Shown here piece by piece: positions 55,345 through 64,000 of a DNA stretch of 64,000 nucleotides (its first letter is position 1; each line of letters begins with the position of its first letter). A program made the translations under genes and the position numbers. The DNA is taken from the NCBI RefSeq assembly GCF_007570825.1, contig NZ_SUNB01000001.1, positions 992,001 to 1,056,000 on the forward strand. Reading direction: 5' to 3'. Origin of the DNA: Pleionea sediminis (lineage in GTDB: Bacteria; Pseudomonadota; Gammaproteobacteria; Enterobacterales; Kangiellaceae). The notes below the pieces were generated by a model. That model was not told the DNA's origin and ran no database searches. It saw only the letters and a list, made by a program, of their open reading frames with translations.

Positions 55345-57102
55345 ATGGCTGGACGTATTCCAAAACACTTTATCGATGACCTGATTGCACGCAGTGATAT
55401 CGTCGAAGTTATTGAACGCCGACTTCAGCTCAAAAAAGCAGGTAAGAATTTTCAGGCCTGTTGTCCGTTCCACAATGAAAAATCTCCTTCCTTCTCCGTA
55501 AGCCCAGATAAACAGTTCTATTACTGCTTTGGCTGTGGTGCCAGTGGCAATGTTATTGGGTTTATTATGGAATATGACGGCCTCGACTTTGTCGAAGCCG
55601 TAGAAGATCTTGCTCACGCCCAAGGCGTCGAAGTGCCTCGTGAAGCAATGACTCAAATTAAGCCAGCTCAGCAATGGGAACACGATTATTATCAGCTTAT
55701 GGAGAAAACGACGCGCTACTATCAAGCGCAACTCAAATCGAATGGCGAACGAGTCGTAGAATATCTAAAAGGCCGAGGTTTAAGTGGTGAAATAGCGCGA
55801 GATTATGGCCTCGGTTATGCCCCAGATGAGTGGCATTCATTACAGGCTCTCTTTGGACACGACCAGAGTATTAACAAGGCGTTGGTAAACTGCGGCATGT
55901 TAATTGAGAAGAATGGCAATCGTTACGACCGCTTTCGAGACCGAGTGATGTTTCCCATTCGCGACAAACGCGGACGAGTGATAGCCTTTGGAGGGCGTGT
56001 CATTGATAAGGGTGAGCCCAAGTACCTCAACTCACCAGAAACAGATATTTTCCACAAAGGTCGCGAACTCTACGGCTTGTATGAAATGCGACAGCACCAA
56101 CGCAAAATTGATTGGGTAGTTGTGGTAGAAGGATATATGGATGTCGTTTCTTTAGCTCAGTTTGGCATTCGTAATGCTGTAGCCACCCTTGGCACAGCGA
56201 CTTCCAGCCATCATATTCAACAATTGTTTCGCTATTGTTCCAAAATTGTTTTTTGCTTCGATGGTGACCGAGCAGGTCGAGATGCAGCACTTCGAGCGCT
56301 TTCACAAAGCATCCCACAAATAAAAGACAACCGGGAAATTCGGTTTATGTTTTTGCCCGATGGTGAAGACCCAGATACTCAGGTACGGAAAATCGGCGCA
56401 GAAACCTTTGCCAAAACAGCTCAAGGTTCGCCTTCTTTGTTCGACTTTTTGATGGATCATTTACGTTCACAAGTTGACATGGATAGCTTTGAGGGTCCAG
56501 GAAAGCTCGCTAATTTAGCCAAGCCATACCTTGAGTTAATGACCGACGCTATTCATCGAGAACGGTTTATTCAGCAGTTATCACTGCTAGTCGGACTGAG
56601 TGAGCGCAAACTAACTGATTTACTTCTCGAGTCTAAGTCAACCGAAGATGAGAGCAAACCGTTAGTCAGTGAAAGTCAGGGTGTCCCGTTAACCAACATT
56701 AGCCAACTAACCCCTATTCGCAGAGCCATAGCCCTGCTATTGCACAAAAGTGAACTAATCAATGAGGTTGTGGATTACGAGTGGTTGAGTCAACTTGAAA
56801 TGCCCGGGAATGAAATTCTCAAGAAGATGATTGAAATATTGAAAGAGAGCCCCCACATTTCAGTGGGCGCCTTAATCGAAAATTGGCGTGATTCTTCGGT
56901 ACAACCGCATTTACTAAAACTAGCAAATGAAGAGCTCCTGACACCTCTGGATGGTGCTGTTCAAGAAATACGAGACATCTTTAATCGATTAAAAAAAGAG
57001 TTTAAAAAACAACGTTTTAATCAATTACAACAGAAGTCTCAAAGAGGACCTCTGTCAACAGAGGAAAAACAGGAGTACCAAACCCTGCTTTTGGAGCTGT
57101 AG
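55345..57102 (+). CDS. dnaG: DNA primase DnaG
   Basis: A 585-residue enzyme that makes RNA primers at the replication fork. The zinc-binding domain has C-P-F-H...C-F-G-C ('CCPFHNEKSPSF', 'YYCFGCGASGNV'); the RNA-polymerase core has 'DRVMFPIRDKRGRVIAFGGR', the TOPRIM motif 'VVVEGYMDVVSLAQFG', and 'FCFDGDRAGRDAA'. The C-terminal helicase-binding domain (DnaB contact) is present. I take the ATG at 55345, which gives the normal 'MAGRIPKHFIDDL' start; a reading frame seven codons longer has only a non-ATG start. Confidence 0.97.
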   Translation: MAGRIPKHFIDDLIARSDIVEVIERRLQLKKAGKNFQACCPFHNEKSPSFSVSPDKQFYYCFGCGASGNVIGFIMEYDGLDFVEAVEDLAHAQGVEVPREAMTQIKPAQQWEHDYYQLMEKTTRYYQAQLKSNGERVVEYLKGRGLSGEIARDYGLGYAPDEWHSLQALFGHDQSINKALVNCGMLIEKNGNRYDRFRDRVMFPIRDKRGRVIAFGGRVIDKGEPKYLNSPETDIFHKGRELYGLYEMRQHQRKIDWVVVVEGYMDVVSLAQFGIRNAVATLGTATSSHHIQQLFRYCSKIVFCFDGDRAGRDAALRALSQSIPQIKDNREIRFMFLPDGEDPDTQVRKIGAETFAKTAQGSPSLFDFLMDHLRSQVDMDSFEGPGKLANLAKPYLELMTDAIHRERFIQQLSLLVGLSERKLTDLLLESKSTEDESKPLVSESQGVPLTNISQLTPIRRAIALLLHKSELINEVVDYEWLSQLEMPGNEILKKMIEILKESPHISVGALIENWRDSSVQPHLLKLANEELLTPLDGAVQEIRDIFNRLKKEFKKQRFNQLQQKSQRGPLSTEEKQEYQTLLLEL

Positions 57103-57156
57103 CCGCTAACATATTGCGACATATTTACAACAGCAAATTTGCTGTTGTGCGGCTAC
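57099..57156 (+). promoter_or_regulatory. Nested stem structure at dnaG-rpoD junction
   Basis: An outer eight-base stem (GTAGCCGC at 57099-57106, which includes the dnaG stop codon, pairing with GCGGCTAC at 57149-57156) directly encloses, on its right side, a perfect 22-base palindrome (arms ACAACAGCAAA / TTTGCTGTTGT, 57127-57148). It could be a terminator-like, processing or operator element. It overlaps the -35 of the predicted rpoD promoter. Confidence 0.55.
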
Positions 57157-57168
57157 ACTGTGTATAAT
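57139..57168 (+). promoter_or_regulatory. Predicted rpoD promoter
   Basis: A perfect TATAAT (57163-57168) is 18 bases after TTGCTG (57139-57144), about 95 bases before the rpoD start. An internal promoter ahead of rpoD is expected in this operon type. Confidence 0.6.
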
Positions 57169-57262
57169 TGCGTGTTTCGTGTGCAGCGCGCAGGCTTTCT
57201 ATTGCCTAAACGCTGATTTGCAACGATTAACACTTACTAACTAGTATAAAGGTCGTAATTTA

Positions 57263-59101
57263 ATGTCGAATGAGATGACCAGTCAGTCACAAAAGTCACA
57301 GCTCAAACTATTGATAGCAACAGGTAAAGAGCAAGGCTTCTTGACCTATGCAGAAGTAAATGATCACTTACCTCCTGATATCGTCGATCCTGATCAAGTC
57401 GAAGATATTATTCGTATGATTAACGACATGGGTATCCAGGTCGTAGAAACAGCACCCGATGCCGACTCGCTTCTTATGGCTGACTCGGTCGCCGATGACG
57501 AAGCTGCAGAAGAAGCTGCAGCCGCTCTCGCAAGCGTTGACTCAGATTTTGGTAGAACGACAGATCCCGTTCGTATGTACATGCGAGAAATGGGAACTGT
57601 TGAACTTTTAACGCGTGAAGGCGAAATTGACATAGCCAAGCGAATTGAAGAAGGCATTCGCGAAGTTGCTGTGGCAATTGCAGAATATCCCGCAACGGTT
57701 GAAACGCTTCTCGACGATTATGATCGTTTTCTGGCTGGCGAGATCAAACTATCAGATATTATCACTGGATTTAGCGATGGCAGCGAAGATGAAGACATTG
57801 TCATTTCTGGCAGCAACGTCGGCTCAGAACTTCCTGAAGACGAAAAAGATGATGAAGATGATGAATCAGAAGAAGAGGAAGATCTCGGCCCAGATCCCGA
57901 AGAAGCTCAAGAAAAGTTTACTGAGCTTCGCAAACAGCACGAAAAGACCGTTACCGCCATCAAAAAATACGGTAGAGCGCACAAGTCAGCTCAGAAGCAA
58001 GTAAAAGGTCTGCAAGACTTGTTTATGGAGTTCAAATTAATCCCTAAAGAATTTGACCGCCTTAGCAGCAAAATGCGCGGCAAAATGGACGCTCTACGTA
58101 CTCAAGAAAGACTCATCATGAAATTGGTCGTAGACCAAGGTAAAATGCCGCGAAAAACATTCATCTCTGAGTTTCCTGGCAATGAGACAAATATTAAATG
58201 GCTAAACTCACACCTCAGCAAAGACGTTGGTTATCACGATGACCTTGAAGCTGTCGCAGAAGATGTCATTCGCTGCCAGAACAAGCTGCTTCACATTGAA
58301 GAAGAAACAAATCTGTCAATTGCTGAGTTTAAAGAAACCAATCGTCGTATGAGCATTGGTGAAGCCAAAGCTCGTCGCGCTAAAAAAGAAATGGTAGAAG
58401 CCAACCTTCGATTAGTAATTTCGATCGCGAAGAAATACACCAACCGTGGCCTTCAGTTCTTAGACCTGATTCAAGAAGGTAACATTGGCTTGATGAAAGC
58501 AGTTGATAAATTTGAGTATCGCCGTGGTTACAAGTTCTCAACCTACGCAACCTGGTGGATTCGTCAAGCCATCACTCGTTCAATTGCAGACCAAGCTAGA
58601 ACAATTCGAATTCCCGTGCATATGATTGAAACAATCAACAAGTTAAATCGCATATCTCGCCAAATGCTTCAAGAAATGGGACGCGAGCCGCAACCTGAAG
58701 AGTTGGCCGTGCGCATGGAGATGCCTGAAGATAAAATTCGCAAGGTATTAAAAATTGCGAAAGAGCCGATTTCTATGGAAACGCCTATTGGTGATGATGA
58801 AGATTCACATCTTGGCGATTTCATTGAAGACAACGCTCAAGAGTCCCCTGTTGACTCAGCAACGTCTACCAGTCTTGGCGAAGCAACAAAAGATGTTTTG
58901 GCAGGCTTAACAGCCCGTGAAGCAAAGGTTCTTCGCATGCGATTTGGCATCGACATGAATACCGACCATACTCTAGAAGAAGTTGGAAAACAATTTGATG
59001 TCACTCGAGAGCGAATTCGACAAATCGAAGCAAAAGCACTTCGAAAGCTTCGGCACCCATCGCGCTCAGAAAAGCTTCGTAGTTTCCTAGACGAGCAATA
59101 A
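57263..59101 (+). CDS. rpoD: RNA polymerase primary sigma factor RpoD (sigma-70)
   Basis: A 612-residue housekeeping sigma factor. Region 1.1 is at the N-terminus ('[25 protein letters not shown]'-type opening), region 1.2 holds '[22 protein letters not shown]', an acidic non-conserved block lies at about 175-215, and regions 2.1-2.4 are complete ('[15 protein letters not shown]', '[21 protein letters not shown]', '[16 protein letters not shown]', each near identical to E. coli). Regions 3 and 4 follow, with '[22 protein letters not shown]' as the -35 helix-turn-helix. Size and order are standard. Confidence 0.98.
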   Translation: MSNEMTSQSQKSQLKLLIATGKEQGFLTYAEVNDHLPPDIVDPDQVEDIIRMINDMGIQVVETAPDADSLLMADSVADDEAAEEAAAALASVDSDFGRTTDPVRMYMREMGTVELLTREGEIDIAKRIEEGIREVAVAIAEYPATVETLLDDYDRFLAGEIKLSDIITGFSDGSEDEDIVISGSNVGSELPEDEKDDEDDESEEEEDLGPDPEEAQEKFTELRKQHEKTVTAIKKYGRAHKSAQKQVKGLQDLFMEFKLIPKEFDRLSSKMRGKMDALRTQERLIMKLVVDQGKMPRKTFISEFPGNETNIKWLNSHLSKDVGYHDDLEAVAEDVIRCQNKLLHIEEETNLSIAEFKETNRRMSIGEAKARRAKKEMVEANLRLVISIAKKYTNRGLQFLDLIQEGNIGLMKAVDKFEYRRGYKFSTYATWWIRQAITRSIADQARTIRIPVHMIETINKLNRISRQMLQEMGREPQPEELAVRMEMPEDKIRKVLKIAKEPISMETPIGDDEDSHLGDFIEDNAQESPVDSATSTSLGEATKDVLAGLTAREAKVLRMRFGIDMNTDHTLEEVGKQFDVTRERIRQIEAKALRKLRHPSRSEKLRSFLDEQ

Positions 59102-59110
59102 GACACTCTA

Positions 59111-59130
59111 AACTCCGCTTCGGCGGAGTT
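59111..59130 (+). terminator. Rho-independent terminator of rpoD operon
   Basis: An eight-base perfect stem (AACTCCGC / GCGGAGTT) with a stable UUCG-type loop lies ten bases after the rpoD stop, followed by a T-rich stretch (ATTGTTTTCT). Confidence 0.8.
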
Positions 59131-59177
59131 ATTGTTTTCTGTGGTGATAAATTTATTTATGAGTGACTGTTTATAGA

Positions 59178-61715
59178 ATGACTTTGCTGCGACTCACTGG
59201 CTTATTGTTGCTTTTACTATGCAATGAAGGATTCGCAAAGTCACAAATAGTTATTGATGATAATTTCTCTAAACTGTTTTTCAGTACTCCAATTCAAACC
59301 CTCAAAGAAACTCACTCTGAACTCCCAGAAGAAATAATTCATTCGATAAGATTTGAGGAAAAGACTTTCAATGAGTCTATGGACATTGGGTACAATGCCT
59401 ACTGGTATAAACTCTCAGTTTCTGGCGACTTAAACCAACTTGACTCCAAAACTCTTCATCTTGTCTTTAGTACACACCATTTACGCCACCTTGATGTATT
59501 TTTATACGAAAATAAAACATTAATTAAGTCTCAAGCTTTAGGGCTTTTGAGTGAATCACCCAGCAATGGTTTATATAAGGGTCCAACTTTTCGATTTAAA
59601 ATAAATAAAAATCAGAAGTTAACGATTCTAATCCGAAAGCAAAATGATGGCTCAAATATATCTCCTCTCACACTCTACGATAATGAAGCATTCAACGAAG
59701 CTTTATTTTTAAAGTATCTTTTATGGGGTGGAGCTATCGCTCTACTTTGCGCTCTTGGACTTTATAATGTTTTTATTTATGCGTTAAATCCAGGCTTTAG
59801 TTACTTTTGGTATCTAATTTTTCATGCTTCTGTATTTACTTATTTTTCAACAATGCATGGATTTGGCTACTTAATATGGCCTCAAGAATTTCTCACCTGG
59901 CTCGGGCAAAATTTGATGCCCATGCATGTACTCATTGTATGGATAGCATTACAATTTGCTCGTACCTTTTTACAGACCGAGGTCAATGCACCATCTCTAC
60001 ATGGGTTTATAAAATTTTTCGACTACTTCACACCTATTGCGCTTGTATTGGTTATTTGGTTACCAGAGTACATGACCGTAATGCCATTCCTTTTTTATCA
60101 AGCATTTGCTTCCGTACTAGGTTTAGCCCTGGCTACATCGGCTCTATTAAATGACTATCGACCAGCACGATATTTTTTACTCTCATGGATTTTTGTTATT
60201 GTGGGAGCTGCAATTACTGCTGCAGCTTACACAAATTTAATTCAGGCGACTAACGTGACCATTCATGCATTCTTCGCAGGAACAATATGTGAATTATTAC
60301 TACTCTCTATCGCACTAGCAGACCGACTAAGATATGCCGAGAAAAAGGCAATCAGTAAAGCATATATCGATCCCCAAAGAAAACTACCGAACTACTCATT
60401 TTTCATAAATGAATTTGCAACGCAGTTGGTCGAAGTTAGAAAAGCACGAGAGTCTATAGCTTTAGTTGTTGTTCATACCAAAAATTATCAAGAGCTGGTT
60501 GGACTATTAGGCCCCAACATATTAGAGCCTATTTATCGAGAGCATGTCGCACGACTTGAGAAATATTTAACCACATCACCTTGGGCAGTGACTTTTACTG
60601 CACCTTCTGAGAATCAAGAATACTTTGTTTCTTTGCCTGGAGATCAAATATTATTTTTGATTGAGGTTAACCAAGACTTAGAGGAAAAACTTAAGTCACT
60701 ACTCACATTTACTACCGAGCCATTAATTATTAAGAACTTTGAAGTTTCTCTGGATATTCACGTAGGCGCTACAATTATTGACTCTAAAAAACTATCGCCT
60801 TTGGAGCTTTATCGAAAAGTTCAAATTGCCTTATTACACTGCTCATACAAAGAGCGAGAATGGAATATTTATACCAATGAACAAGATATTTCTTTAAAAG
60901 AGCATGGTGCTCTATTGAGAGATATTAAAAAAGCAATTGCTGATCATGAATTTAATATCATGATTCAGCCGCAATTTGACTTATTTACACAACAACTCGT
61001 CGGCGGAGAAGTGCTTGTTCGCTGGGACCATCATAATCGAGGTGATGTAAATCCAGGCGAATTTGTTTTGGTCGCAGAGCAGACTGGTATAATTTCAAAA
61101 ATCACACATCAAATTATCGAGCACGCTTTCCATTGGCTAAGTATGCAAAGTAGCTTACCTGACAAATTCTTACTCTCAATCAACCTTTCGGCCCAAGATT
61201 TATACGACGACCATCTATTACCCTTTATTGAAAATAAGATGGAAACTTATAAGGTACATCCACACAATATTGCTTTTGAGATCACCGAGTCATCAATGAT
61301 GAAAAATGCTCAAAAGTCTCTCAATACAATTAACGAATTACAATCTAGGGGTTTCAGTATTGCTATTGATGATTTCGGTACGGGTTATTCATCGCTATCT
61401 TATTTACAACAGATCAATGCCGATAAAATAAAAATTGATTTATCATTTATTAGAAACATCAATCATAAAAAGACCAACAAGGCAATTACAGCAACAATTT
61501 CAAAACTTTCAAAGTCAATTCAAGCCAAAACAGTTGCTGAGGGAATCGAAAACGCAGATGAGCTGCTGGTTGTTAAGCAACTCAAGTGCGATATTGGTCA
61601 AGGAATATTTTGGAGTGAACCACTTAAACCAGAAATCTTTTCACGCCGATACAATACTCAAAAAAATGTCTTTGAAGACGACGAATACGAAGAAGCTCAG
61701 AAGCCAATTTACTAA
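59178..61715 (+). CDS. 7TMR-DISM sensor with EAL phosphodiesterase domain
   Basis: An 845-residue sensor. A signal peptide leads to a periplasmic 7TMR-DISMED2-type beta domain (about 25-175), then seven TM helices (about 180-390, '7TMR-DISM_7TM'), a degenerate GGDEF domain and an EAL domain. The GGDEF loop reads 'LPGDQIL', so cyclase activity should be lost. The EAL domain keeps its essential residues: 'EVLVRW' (E-V-L variant), 'NLSAQD', 'EITESS', 'DDFGTGYSSLSYL', 'KIKIDLSF' and 'AEGIEN'. Expected role: c-di-GMP hydrolysis in response to an extracytoplasmic ligand. I prefer the ATG at 59178; a GTG five codons earlier is possible. Confidence 0.9.
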   Translation: MTLLRLTGLLLLLLCNEGFAKSQIVIDDNFSKLFFSTPIQTLKETHSELPEEIIHSIRFEEKTFNESMDIGYNAYWYKLSVSGDLNQLDSKTLHLVFSTHHLRHLDVFLYENKTLIKSQALGLLSESPSNGLYKGPTFRFKINKNQKLTILIRKQNDGSNISPLTLYDNEAFNEALFLKYLLWGGAIALLCALGLYNVFIYALNPGFSYFWYLIFHASVFTYFSTMHGFGYLIWPQEFLTWLGQNLMPMHVLIVWIALQFARTFLQTEVNAPSLHGFIKFFDYFTPIALVLVIWLPEYMTVMPFLFYQAFASVLGLALATSALLNDYRPARYFLLSWIFVIVGAAITAAAYTNLIQATNVTIHAFFAGTICELLLLSIALADRLRYAEKKAISKAYIDPQRKLPNYSFFINEFATQLVEVRKARESIALVVVHTKNYQELVGLLGPNILEPIYREHVARLEKYLTTSPWAVTFTAPSENQEYFVSLPGDQILFLIEVNQDLEEKLKSLLTFTTEPLIIKNFEVSLDIHVGATIIDSKKLSPLELYRKVQIALLHCSYKEREWNIYTNEQDISLKEHGALLRDIKKAIADHEFNIMIQPQFDLFTQQLVGGEVLVRWDHHNRGDVNPGEFVLVAEQTGIISKITHQIIEHAFHWLSMQSSLPDKFLLSINLSAQDLYDDHLLPFIENKMETYKVHPHNIAFEITESSMMKNAQKSLNTINELQSRGFSIAIDDFGTGYSSLSYLQQINADKIKIDLSFIRNINHKKTNKAITATISKLSKSIQAKTVAEGIENADELLVVKQLKCDIGQGIFWSEPLKPEIFSRRYNTQKNVFEDDEYEEAQKPIY

Positions 61716-61723
61716 TCAACTAA

Positions 61724-64000
61724 TTAGGTTCCCTGCTGCCTCTTAATAAGCCCTGCAACATCATGAAAGTATCTCCTGAAGTAAGCTTTTACATCCTCGA
61801 GAATTAGATAATTGATTGGCACGATAAATAGCGTGATTAAGGTCGCAAACAAAATGCCGAAACCTAAACTTATCGCCATTGGAATCAAAAATTGTGCTTG
61901 GGTTGATTTTTCGAACAAAAGCGGCAGTAATCCACAAAAGGTTGTTAACGAAGTAAGCAGAACGGGCCGAAATCTACGACCACCAGCTTCAAAAACAGCC
62001 GTTTTAATACGCACACCTTCTTTTCTTTTTTGATTAATGTAATCAACAAGCACAAGAGAATCATTCACTACGACACCAGATAGAGCGAGCATTCCCATGA
62101 AACTCAAAATGGTTAGATCCATTCCCATTATCCAATGCCCAATAACCGCGCCAACTAGTCCAAATGGAATGACAGACATAACAATTAACGGCTGGGAATA
62201 AGATTTAAATGGAATTGCTAGCAGAACGTAAATAAGAATGGCTAAACCAATAGCTCCCCAAATCAAGTTTTGCGTCGACTCCCTTTGATCGCGTGCTTCT
62301 CCCGCTAATTCAAATGTAGTCCCAGGATAAGATGCGACTGTATCGGATAAGAACTCGTTGAGTTCTCGTTGAACCGCAGAAAGGTCGCCATTTTCTTTAT
62401 CAAAGTCAGCGCCAACCGTTAATGTTCTCTGCCGATCGATTCTTAATATGCTATTCGGGCTTAAACCTGGCTCAACATCTGCCACTTGCCAAAGAGGAAC
62501 CTCTTTATTAGCCCCAACCCTTATCATCATTTGCTCAAGCGTCTCGATAGATTGACGAGCTTCTAACGGATACCGAACCATGACTCGCACTTCTTCACGT
62601 CCCCGTTGAACCCGCTGTACTTCAAAACCAAATACTGCTTGTCGCACTTGTCGGGCAACCGTATTTAAATCCAGTCCTAAAAGCCGAGCTTCAGGTTTCA
62701 GTTCCAGTTGGAGTTCTTCTTTTCCATCAGACATTGAATCTTCTATATCGGAAACCGCCGAGTATTGCGCAAGTTTGGATTTTAATGCCTCACCTAACTT
62801 CTCTAGCGACTCCGTATCACGCCCTTTTAACTCAATATTAATTGGAGGACCACCCCAGCCACCAATTTCGGCTCGATAATTTAATTGCTCAGCGCCAGCA
62901 ATTTGGCCCACACCTTTCCGCCACTCGTTAACGATTTCACGAGTTGTTACTTCCAACGTCCTTTTTTCTGGCGGTACCGTATCAATTCGAACTCGACCCG
63001 TCGTTGAGTTTCTTCCACCGCTGATAGAATAAATATTACGAATAACCGATTCTCCAGTATTTGGATCAGTATATTTTTTTCGTAATTTTTTTGCTTCGTC
63101 CGTCATAAAGGCAATAATTCGATCGGTACTTTCAAAAGCAGTTCCTGCTGGCATAACTAAAGTCGCAGTTGCTACTTCACTTTGAACTCTTGGAAAGGGT
63201 ACAAACTTTGTATGGCCACCACCGATCGTTCCGACAATTATGAGGAGACTTGCAAACATCAACATCCAGGTTGCATAGCGCCACCTCATAGCAAGTGCCA
63301 ATATCGGTTGATAAACTCGTTCAATAAAAACTTCTAGGGAATTCGCTATTTTCTGCTGAATTAAAGTTAGCTTGGAACGATCGCCTATTCGTCTTTTTAC
63401 ATGCTTCAGGTGAGCAGGCAATATAAACTTGGACTCGATAAGAGAAAATAACAAAACAGGAACAACGACAAAAGGTATTGCCGTAAACCAACTTCCTCGA
63501 CCGGTTTGAAAAGCTAATGGAAGAAAAGCTGCCACTGTAGTGAGTATGCCAAAAGTAACCGGAACCGCGACTTCTCTCGTACCATTAATCGCAGCGTCCA
63601 AAGGATCATCTCCTCGTTGCAGATGCGCATATACGTTCTCCCCCGTTACAATTGCATCATCAACAACAATACCAAGAACCAAAATAAACGCGAATAAACT
63701 CATCAGGTTCAAAGTAACATCGAAGACCGGCATTAAAAGAAACGCGCCCATAAAACTCATTGGTATGCCCAAGCAAACCCAAAAAGCAACTGCTGGCCGT
63801 AAGAATAAAGCTAAAAGAGTAATTACCAGGAGTGCACCTTGCCAAGCACTCGTTGTAAGAGTTTTTAATCGGGCTTTGATAGGTTCACTTCGGTCTCGCC
63901 AGTAATCAAGTTTCATGCCTTGCGGAATTTGCGATTGCTTTTTGATAATGTAGTCTTTAACGGCTTGCGTTACCTCTATGATACTTTCTTTACCCGTTCG
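61724..64000 (-). CDS. RND-family (AcrB-type) efflux transporter, partial
   Basis: The C-terminal 758 residues of an inner-membrane RND transporter whose N-terminal part lies beyond the right edge. The reading frame stays open to position 64000, so an internal ATG at 63916 is not the true start. Typical segments are 'LALFLRPAVAFWVCLGIPMSFMGAF' (split over helices), 'VLGIVVDDAIVTGENVY' (TM4 with the two proton-relay Asp, D-D), the porter domain ('INIELKGRD', 'RVQRGREEVRVMVRYP'), and 'GMLALSGVVVNDSLVLVDYIN' (TM10). It resembles the AcrB/MdtB hydrophobe-amphiphile group. Its adaptor gene is presumably upstream, outside the window. Confidence 0.92.
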   Translation of the reverse strand, partial: RTGKESIIEVTQAVKDYIIKKQSQIPQGMKLDYWRDRSEPIKARLKTLTTSAWQGALLVITLLALFLRPAVAFWVCLGIPMSFMGAFLLMPVFDVTLNLMSLFAFILVLGIVVDDAIVTGENVYAHLQRGDDPLDAAINGTREVAVPVTFGILTTVAAFLPLAFQTGRGSWFTAIPFVVVPVLLFSLIESKFILPAHLKHVKRRIGDRSKLTLIQQKIANSLEVFIERVYQPILALAMRWRYATWMLMFASLLIIVGTIGGGHTKFVPFPRVQSEVATATLVMPAGTAFESTDRIIAFMTDEAKKLRKKYTDPNTGESVIRNIYSISGGRNSTTGRVRIDTVPPEKRTLEVTTREIVNEWRKGVGQIAGAEQLNYRAEIGGWGGPPINIELKGRDTESLEKLGEALKSKLAQYSAVSDIEDSMSDGKEELQLELKPEARLLGLDLNTVARQVRQAVFGFEVQRVQRGREEVRVMVRYPLEARQSIETLEQMMIRVGANKEVPLWQVADVEPGLSPNSILRIDRQRTLTVGADFDKENGDLSAVQRELNEFLSDTVASYPGTTFELAGEARDQRESTQNLIWGAIGLAILIYVLLAIPFKSYSQPLIVMSVIPFGLVGAVIGHWIMGMDLTILSFMGMLALSGVVVNDSLVLVDYINQKRKEGVRIKTAVFEAGGRRFRPVLLTSLTTFCGLLPLLFEKSTQAQFLIPMAISLGFGILFATLITLFIVPINYLILEDVKAYFRRYFHDVAGLIKRQQGT

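Noticed and set aside
57645-58004. A 119-codon frame inside rpoD.
   Set aside because: It is a shifted reading of the acidic region of sigma-70.
63914-63916. ATG at 63916 as the start of the RND transporter.
   Set aside because: The reading frame continues upstream to the window edge with RND-like sequence, and the protein would lack its first transmembrane and porter parts.

Overview
The window is a 64 kb stretch of AT-rich, densely coding chromosome from a Gram-negative gammaproteobacterium. Support for this comes from four TonB-dependent outer-membrane receptors, an ExeA/ExeB (GspA/GspB) pair, a pitrilysin-type protease, RsmF, Cca, an RND pump, and the order cca - uppP - folB - plsY - tsaD - rpsU - dnaG - rpoD, which matches the macromolecular-synthesis neighbourhood of E. 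coli with extra genes inserted. Gene style (many TPR proteins, M16 and M20 peptidases, TonB receptors, several c-di-GMP proteins) suggests a marine heterotroph, possibly Kangiella/Aliikangiella-like; that assignment is inference. No tRNA, rRNA, insertion sequence, prophage or CRISPR array was seen.

Layout. 0.2-5.2 kb: DUF2306-like membrane protein with a TPR protein, an ArsN2-like acetyltransferase, a TonB receptor, and a small secreted protein with a phospholipase A2-like active site. 5.3-8.9 kb: a pentapeptide-repeat potassium-channel protein facing a three-gene unit (TPR-AAA ATPase, four-helix membrane protein, membrane-anchored TPR protein). 9.0-13.4 kb: two tandem paralogous TonB receptors. 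13.5-15.8 kb: SulP anion transporter with a tandem universal stress protein. 16.1-17.8 kb: HD-GYP plus PilZ pair. 17.8-25.1 kb: PepSY-type membrane protein, App1-type phosphatase, pitrilysin, dicarboxylate/amino-acid symporter and beta-carbonic anhydrase. 25.3-31.8 kb: moeA, an unknown anchored protein, rsmF and a degenerate-GGDEF/EAL phosphodiesterase. 31.8-38.7 kb: SRPBCC protein, gspB-gspA, a Tic20-like protein, cca, and two uncharacterised membrane proteins. 38.7-44.8 kb: a carnosine-N-methyltransferase-like fusion, uppP, a MidA-like methyltransferase, folM-folK-folB and plsY. 44.9-48.8 kb: M20 peptidase, a transglutaminase-like TPR lipoprotein and tsaD. 48.9-52.9 kb: a thiamine-salvage operon under a TPP riboswitch. 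53.0-54.3 kb: a DUF1704 (QEGLA) putative metallopeptidase. 54.4-59.1 kb: rpsU-yqeY-dnaG-rpoD. 59.2-64.0 kb: a 7TM-EAL protein and an RND transporter that runs off the right edge.

How genes work together. The clearest system is the thiamine operon: riboswitch, outer-membrane receptor, YkoF-like thiamine-binding protein, PnuT-type permease and an APH-family kinase make a complete uptake-and-trap route, and the leader shows base pairing that explains translational control. Three c-di-GMP enzymes (HD-GYP and two EAL proteins with destroyed GGDEF motifs) are all on the degradation side. The least characterised elements are the TPR-AAA/membrane-protein unit, the Trm112-like/N2227/PqqD-like fusion, the DUF1704 enzyme and the PLA2-like protein. 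A nested RNA stem at the dnaG-rpoD junction overlaps a good predicted rpoD promoter.
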